Assembly: GCA_945889565.1 (NCBI GenBank)
Contig: CAMDBZ010000042.1
Location: 1 to 9,660 of the forward strand
From: Thermoflexus hugenholtzii JAD2
GTDB lineage: Bacteria; Chloroflexota; Dehalococcoidia; UBA2979
DNA: 9,660 nucleotides
Direction: 5' to 3'
In this document: piece by piece, positions 6,806 to 9,660 of the stretch
Numbering within the stretch: the stretch's first letter is position 1
How the letters are laid out: the number at the start of each line of letters is the position of its first letter
The notes under the pieces: model-generated
What the model saw: the letters and a program-made list of their open reading frames with translations, nothing else
What the model was told of the DNA's origin: nothing
Database searches by the model: none
Made by a program: the position numbers and the translations under genes

Positions 6806-6810
6806 GAGGG
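6806..6810 (+). promoter_or_regulatory. Ribosome binding site deciding the ATG start at 6818
   Basis: GAGGG, followed by TGGTGCG, lies seven bases before ATG 6818. This favours the shorter start over the GTG at 6782, which has no ribosome site and would add 12 low-complexity residues. Confidence 0.5.
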
Positions 6811-6817
6811 TGGTGCG

Positions 6818-7105
6818 ATGCCGAATCGACGCGTGCCGCGGCCGTTCCAGCTGCTGTGGGGGAACGGCAAGATCATCGAGGAGGCGGCGATCGAGGGCGG
6901 CTTGCACGCCCCGGCGCTGCAGTTGCTGGCGTACGAGGAGGGCGAGAAGAAGGGGCAGTTGGCGCTGCGCTTCGCGGCGTACGACCGGGAGGGCGAGCTG
7001 GAGCGGCGCCCGCTGATCATCAACGAGCGCGAGATCCCGGCGCTGCGCGCGCAGCTGGATCAGTCGCCGCGCATGAAGGCGCTGCTGAAGAAGCTCGTGG
7101 AGTAA
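6818..7105 (+). CDS. Small protein of unknown function, 95 aa
   Basis: I do not recognise this family. It is a 95-residue soluble protein with a basic N-terminus (MPNRRVPRPF). A probable strand pair spans 34-67, LQLLAYEEG then QLALRFAAYDREGE, followed by PLIINEREI (65-73) and a C-terminal basic helix PRMKALLKKLVE (84-95). There is no cysteine, signal peptide or membrane segment. The amphipathic, non-repetitive composition, a plausible GAGGG ribosome site and a TAA stop support a real gene. It follows the SRA-HNH gene by 84 bp on the same strand. The gap contains GCTATCA, possibly promoter-like, so it may have its own transcript. No functional link to neighbours can be shown. Confidence 0.7.
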   Translation: MPNRRVPRPFQLLWGNGKIIEEAAIEGGLHAPALQLLAYEEGEKKGQLALRFAAYDREGELERRPLIINEREIPALRAQLDQSPRMKALLKKLVE

Positions 7106-7135
7106 GAGGGAAGGCCCACCCACCCACCCTAATGA

Positions 7136-7152
7136 CGGGGGCTTCGCCCCCG
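7136..7152. terminator. GC hairpin after the 95-aa gene, possible terminator
   Basis: CGGGGGC, loop TTC, GCCCCCG forms a perfect 7 bp stem 31 bases after the stop codon at 7105, in the gap between convergent genes. There is no T-tract on either strand, so Rho-independent termination is uncertain. It may equally be another short repeat. Confidence 0.35.
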
Positions 7153-7198
7153 GCCCGCGCTTGCGGACAGCCGCACGGACGTTGCGCGCCAGCGGTGC

Positions 7199-7245
7199 GG
7201 TCACTCGCCGCGCCGGGGTCACTCACCGTGACGGCACGAGCTACG
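7199..7245 (+). repeat. Diverged copy of the 18-mer hairpin repeat pair
   Basis: GTCACTCGCCGCGCCGGG followed by GTCACTCACCGTGACGG and CACGAGCTA aligns, with a few substitutions and one deletion, to 1663-1708 including the tandem doubling and the CAC-x-GGCTA continuation. This shows that the end sequence of the glnA-tsaD element is a dispersed repeat. Substitutions in the first hairpin break its GTCAC/GTGAC pairing, while the second keeps it. Confidence 0.7.
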
Positions 7246-7249
7246 GGGA

Positions 7250-7297
7250 CCCTCACCCCCCGCCCCCCTCTCCCCACGCGGCGGGGCGAGGGGGAGC
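7250..7297 (+). repeat. Single copy of the C-rich/G-rich palindrome repeat
   Basis: CCCTCACCCCCCGCCCCCCT runs into CCCCCTCTCCCC, then the spacer ACGCGGC and GGGGCGAGGGGG. The arms match the core at 11-41 and 245-275 exactly, and only the 7-nt spacer and flanking bases differ. The 117 bp unit seen at the left edge does not continue here. It follows the 18-mer family copy within five bases. The remaining gap to the moaC stop (7298-7355) holds nothing I can identify. Confidence 0.8.
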
Positions 7298-7355
7298 CGG
7301 ATAGGGACGTTCGTCGTTGGGTCGTCGTTCCGCGGGCGTGCGTCGGGCGAGTGCG

Positions 7356-7844
7356 TTACTCGGCGGTGAAGTCGCCGGACTTGCCGCCGGACTTGGCGAC
7401 GAGGCGGATGTCCTCGATGCGGATGGTGCGCTCGGCGGCTTTGCACATGTCGTAGACGGTGAGCGCGGCGACGCTGACGGCGGTGAGCGCTTCCATCTCG
7501 ACGCCGGTGCGGCCGGTGGTGCGCACGGTGGCGCTGATCTCGATGCTCGACGTGGCGTAGTCGGGGGTGAGCTCGAGGTCGACGCCGGAGAGCGGCAGCG
7601 GGTGGCAGAGCGGGATGAGGTCCGGCGTGCGCTTGGCGGCCATGATGCCGGCGACGCGCGCGACGGCGAGCACGTCGCCCTTGGGCACGCGGCCTTCGAC
7701 GATCAGCGCGAGCGTCTCCGGGCGCAGCACGACGCGGCCGCGCGCGGTGGCTTCGCGCGCGGTGACGTCCTTGGCGGTGACATCGACCATGCGCGCGTGG
7801 CCCTGCGCGTCGAGGTGGGAGAGTTGCGGTTCGCCGGTGGTCAT
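7356..7844 (-). CDS. moaC: Cyclic pyranopterin monophosphate synthase MoaC
   Basis: The second enzyme of molybdenum-cofactor synthesis. It converts the MoaA product 3',8-cyclo-7,8-dihydro-GTP to cyclic pyranopterin monophosphate in the cytoplasm, as a hexamer in known relatives. The 162-residue length is typical. Motifs: LSHLDAQGHARMVDV (8-22), KRTPDLIPLCHPLPL (71-85), GVEMEALTAVSVAALTVYD (114-132) and KSGGKSGDF (151-159). Asp132 and Lys135 in YDMCKA correspond to the catalytic Asp128 and Lys131 of the E. coli enzyme. It starts with ATG 23 bases after the moaA stop, with only a weak purine-rich GAACGAG upstream, so coupling to moaA translation is likely. If moaA is truly interrupted, this intact gene lacks its substrate supplier unless another moaA exists. 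Confidence 0.96.
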   Translation of the reverse strand: MTTGEPQLSHLDAQGHARMVDVTAKDVTAREATARGRVVLRPETLALIVEGRVPKGDVLAVARVAGIMAAKRTPDLIPLCHPLPLSGVDLELTPDYATSSIEISATVRTTGRTGVEMEALTAVSVAALTVYDMCKAAERTIRIEDIRLVAKSGGKSGDFTAE

Positions 7845-7867
7845 GGTGTTCAGCTCGTTCTGGTCGC

Positions 7868-8947
7868 TCAGCCGCCGATGTACGACATCTCGACGCGTTG
7901 CAGGCCGGGCGTGCCGGCGGCGCGCAGCTCGGAGTAGCGGTCGTCGCGGGCGGTCCAGACGGTGCGCAGCGCAGCGGCGATCGCGTCGTCACCTGCTTCA
8001 CCGGGGGGGCCGTTGCGCAGCAGCGTGCGGAAGTCGGTGCCCTGCGCGGCGAACAGGCATGTGTACAGCGAGCCTTCGGCGGAGAGGCGCGCGCGCGTGC
8101 AGTCGCCGCAGAAGGGTTGCGTGACGGAGGTGATCACGCCGATCTCGCCGGAGCCGTCGCGGTAGCGCCAGCGCTTCGCGACCTCGCCGCGGTAGCTCGG
8201 CTCGATTGGTTCGAGCGGGAGCGCGGCGTCGATGCGCTCGACGATCTCGGCGCCGCGGACGACGTCGTCCATGCGCCAGCCGTTGGTGGTGCCGACATCC
8301 ATGTACTCGATGAAGCGCAGCGTGTGGCCGCGGTCGCGCACGAAGCGCGCGAGGTCGACGACGGTGTGGTCGTTGACGCCGCGCTTGACGACGGCGTTGA
8401 CCTTGAGCGGGCGCAGGCCAGCGGCAGTGGCGGCTTCGATGCCCTCGACGACGAGCGCGACGGGGAAGTTCACGTCGTTCATCGCGCGGAAGATGGCGTC
8501 GTCGAGCGAGTCGAGCGAGACGGTGACGCGGTCGAGGCCGGCCTCGGCGAGCGGCGCGGCGAGCGTGCGCAGCAGCGAGCCGTTGGTGGTCATGGCGATC
8601 TCCATGCCGGGGATCGCGTGCAGCTGCGCGACGAGCTTCGGCAGCTCGGCGCGTAGCGTCGGCTCGCCGCCGGTGAGGCGCAGCTTGCGCACGCCGTGCG
8701 CGGCGAAGATGCGCGCGAGGCGGGTGATCTACTCGAAGGTGAGTATCTCGTCGCGCGGGAGGAACGCGAAGTTGGGGCCGAAGACCTCGCGCGGCATGCA
8801 GTAGCGGCAGCGGAAGTTGCAGCGGTCGGTGACGGAGATGCGCAGATCGCGCAGCGGGCGGCCGAAGCGGTCTACGAGCGCGGGCGCGCCGGTGCGGTCC
8901 GTGGGGTGCTGCGCGGGGCGGTCGAGGGAGCCGTCGAGAGCGGTCAT
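7868..8947 (-). pseudogene. moaA: GTP 3',8-cyclase MoaA, interrupted by an in-frame TAG
   Basis: A radical-SAM enzyme that opens molybdenum-cofactor synthesis. The continuous frame is 359 codons plus TGA, but codon 73 (8731-8729) is TAG. Before it: DRCNFRCRYCMP (41-52) with the CX3CX2C cluster ligands Cys43, Cys47 and Cys50, ending DEILTFE. After it, in the same frame: ITRLARIFAAHGVRKLRL, then TGGEP (92-96), the second cluster PFCGDC with Cys280, Cys283 and Cys297, and the C-terminal double glycine of MSYIGG. Relatives have a Glu-rich LTFEEI stretch here, so a single GAG to TAG change explains it. There is no frameshift or other decay. Restart at GTG 8692 would give 274 residues without the SAM cluster, so activity would be lost. 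ATG overlaps the rdgB stop (ATGA), with GGAGA upstream. It could be a recent mutation or a sequence error. Confidence 0.88.
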
Positions 8948-9570
8948 GCGGGGTCTCCGGAGCGGTCGCGAGGCGTCTCGGGCTGCGCGGCGATCACGTC
9001 CATCATCGCACGGACGGCCAGCGCGCGATGGCTGAGCGCCTGCTTCTCCGCGCCGAGCTCGGCGAGGGTGCGGCCGTCGGGCAGCTCGAACACGGGGTCG
9101 TAGCCGAAGCCGCTCGCGCCGCGCGGGGCGAGCGCGATGCGGCCCTCGAGCGTGCCGTCGCGCGCGACGACGCGGCCGCCGGGGAGCGCGAGCACGACGA
9201 CGGCGCGGAAACGCGCGGTGCGGCGGGCGGGGGCCACGCCTGTGAGCTCGCGCAGCAGCAGGGCGCAGCGCGCGGCGTCTGTGGCCGCGGCGGGGCCGCC
9301 GTAGCGCGCGGAGAGCACGCCGGGACGGCCGTCGAGCGCATCGACCTCGAGACCGGAGTCGTCGGCGAGGGCGGGGAGGCGGCTCGCGGCGGCGTGGGCG
9401 ACGGCTTTGCGCGTGGCGTTTTCGAGGTAGGAGCGGCCGTTCTCGATCACGTCGATCGGGGCGAGGCCGCGCTCGCGCGGGGTGACGAGCTGCCAGCCGG
9501 TGGGCGCGAGCAGCGCGCGCAGCTCGCGCAGCTTGCCGGAGTTGGCGGTGGCGAGGAGGAGGGTGGGCAC
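8944..9570 (-). CDS. rdgB: XTP/dITP diphosphatase (RdgB/HAM1 family)
   Basis: A cytoplasmic housekeeping enzyme that hydrolyses non-canonical purine nucleotides (XTP, dITP, ITP) to monophosphate and pyrophosphate, keeping them out of DNA and RNA. With the GTG start at 9570 it has 208 residues, normal for the family. Motifs: LLLATANSGKLREL (4-17), the metal-binding E50-N51-A in SYLENATRKA, LADDSGLEVDALDGRPGVLS (69-88), GFGYDPVF (164-171) and SHRALA (190-195). The frame stays open upstream to 9648, but those residues are Ser/Pro/Ala filler and the family N-terminus begins at PTLLLATAN, so the GTG is preferred. It starts two bases after the TAG of the upstream gene and its TGA overlaps the moaA ATG, so all three are probably translated from one mRNA. 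Confidence 0.95.
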   Translation of the reverse strand: MPTLLLATANSGKLRELRALLAPTGWQLVTPRERGLAPIDVIENGRSYLENATRKAVAHAAASRLPALADDSGLEVDALDGRPGVLSARYGGPAAATDAARCALLLRELTGVAPARRTARFRAVVVLALPGGRVVARDGTLEGRIALAPRGASGFGYDPVFELPDGRTLAELGAEKQALSHRALAVRAMMDVIAAQPETPRDRSGDPA

Positions 9571-9571
9571 G

Positions 9572-9660
9572 CTACTCGGGGAGCTGGACGCGGCCGGCGG
9601 CGTCGAGCGGGAAGCCGGGGTTCCAGGCGACTTCCCAGAGGTGGCCATCGGGGTCCGCGA
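9572..9660 (-). CDS. C-terminus of a VOC/glyoxalase-fold protein (5' end outside window)
   Basis: Reading the minus strand from 9658 gives 28 residues ending in TAG at 9574-9572. They begin ADPDGHLWEVAWNPGF, the typical last strand of glyoxalase/bleomycin-resistance (VOC) proteins, where the Glu in WEV is a metal ligand in the enzymatic members. The final residues are PLDAAGRVQLPE. Only the end is visible, so substrate and reaction cannot be given. It is the most upstream visible member of the rdgB-moaA-moaC operon, separated from rdgB by one base. Confidence 0.8.
   Translation of the reverse strand, partial: ADPDGHLWEVAWNPGFPLDAAGRVQLPE

Noticed and set aside
5590..7455. 621-codon open frame on the plus strand
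   Set aside because: It runs out of frame through three better-supported genes and into a repeat region, and its product is Arg/Gly/Ala filler.
8729..8731. TAG recoding (pyrrolysine-like or reassigned amber) in moaA
   Set aside because: glnA, tsaD, the 127-aa gene, the SRA-HNH gene and the VOC gene all end with TAG at the expected family ends, and no recoding structure is evident.
8944..9648. rdgB start at the ATG at 9648
   Set aside because: The extra 26 residues are Ser/Pro/Ala-rich and overlap the clear VOC C-terminus in another frame; GTG 9570 matches the family start.

Overview
This is a very GC-rich bacterial window. Its gene families, many GTG starts, poorly marked ribosome sites and two families of GC-rich intergenic repeats fit a high-GC Chloroflexota-like bacterium. 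That placement is an inference from protein flavour and repeat style, not proven. Translation uses the standard code: of ten visible stop codons five are TAG, three TGA and two TAA.

Layout, left to right. Positions 1-284 hold a direct tandem array of a ~117 bp unit, about 2.4 copies, cut by the window edge. Each unit carries a C-rich/G-rich palindrome. Next comes glnA (328-1662, +), a type I-alpha glutamine synthetase. Between glnA and the convergent gene tsaD lies a ~440 bp element (1663-2103) bounded by ~71 bp inverted repeats built from an 18-mer hairpin, GTCACTCGCCGTGACGGG. It abuts the glnA stop and supplies the last 11 codons and the stop of tsaD (2064-3077, -). Upstream of tsaD on the same strand is a 773-residue membrane-anchored protein (3121-5442, -). 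It has a PP2C-like domain lacking the metal ligands, one transmembrane helix, a beta-propeller and a C-terminal LysM domain.

A 188 bp divergent intergenic region (5443-5630) contains a perfect 16 bp inverted repeat. To its right, on the + strand, are a 127-residue protein of unknown function (5631-6014), a modification-dependent-type SRA/YDG-HNH endonuclease (6032-6733) and a 95-residue unknown protein (6818-7105). The convergent gap 7106-7355 holds a GC hairpin, a diverged copy of the 18-mer family and, directly after it, a copy of the palindrome found at the left edge.

The right part is a minus-strand operon read from the window end inward: the C-terminus of a VOC/glyoxalase-fold protein (9572-9660), rdgB (XTP/dITP diphosphatase, 8944-9570), moaA (7868-8947) and moaC (7356-7844). 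The genes are tightly packed, with a 1-nt gap, an ATGA overlap and a 23-nt gap. moaA and moaC together make cyclic pyranopterin monophosphate, the first molybdenum-cofactor intermediate. However, moaA as given is interrupted by an in-frame TAG at codon 73 where a Glu codon is expected, while everything downstream is intact.

No complete new multi-gene system is evident. The most notable items are the inverted-repeat element that has become part of tsaD, the nonsense-interrupted moaA, the SRA-HNH nuclease with unknown neighbours, and the PP2C-like/propeller/LysM protein.
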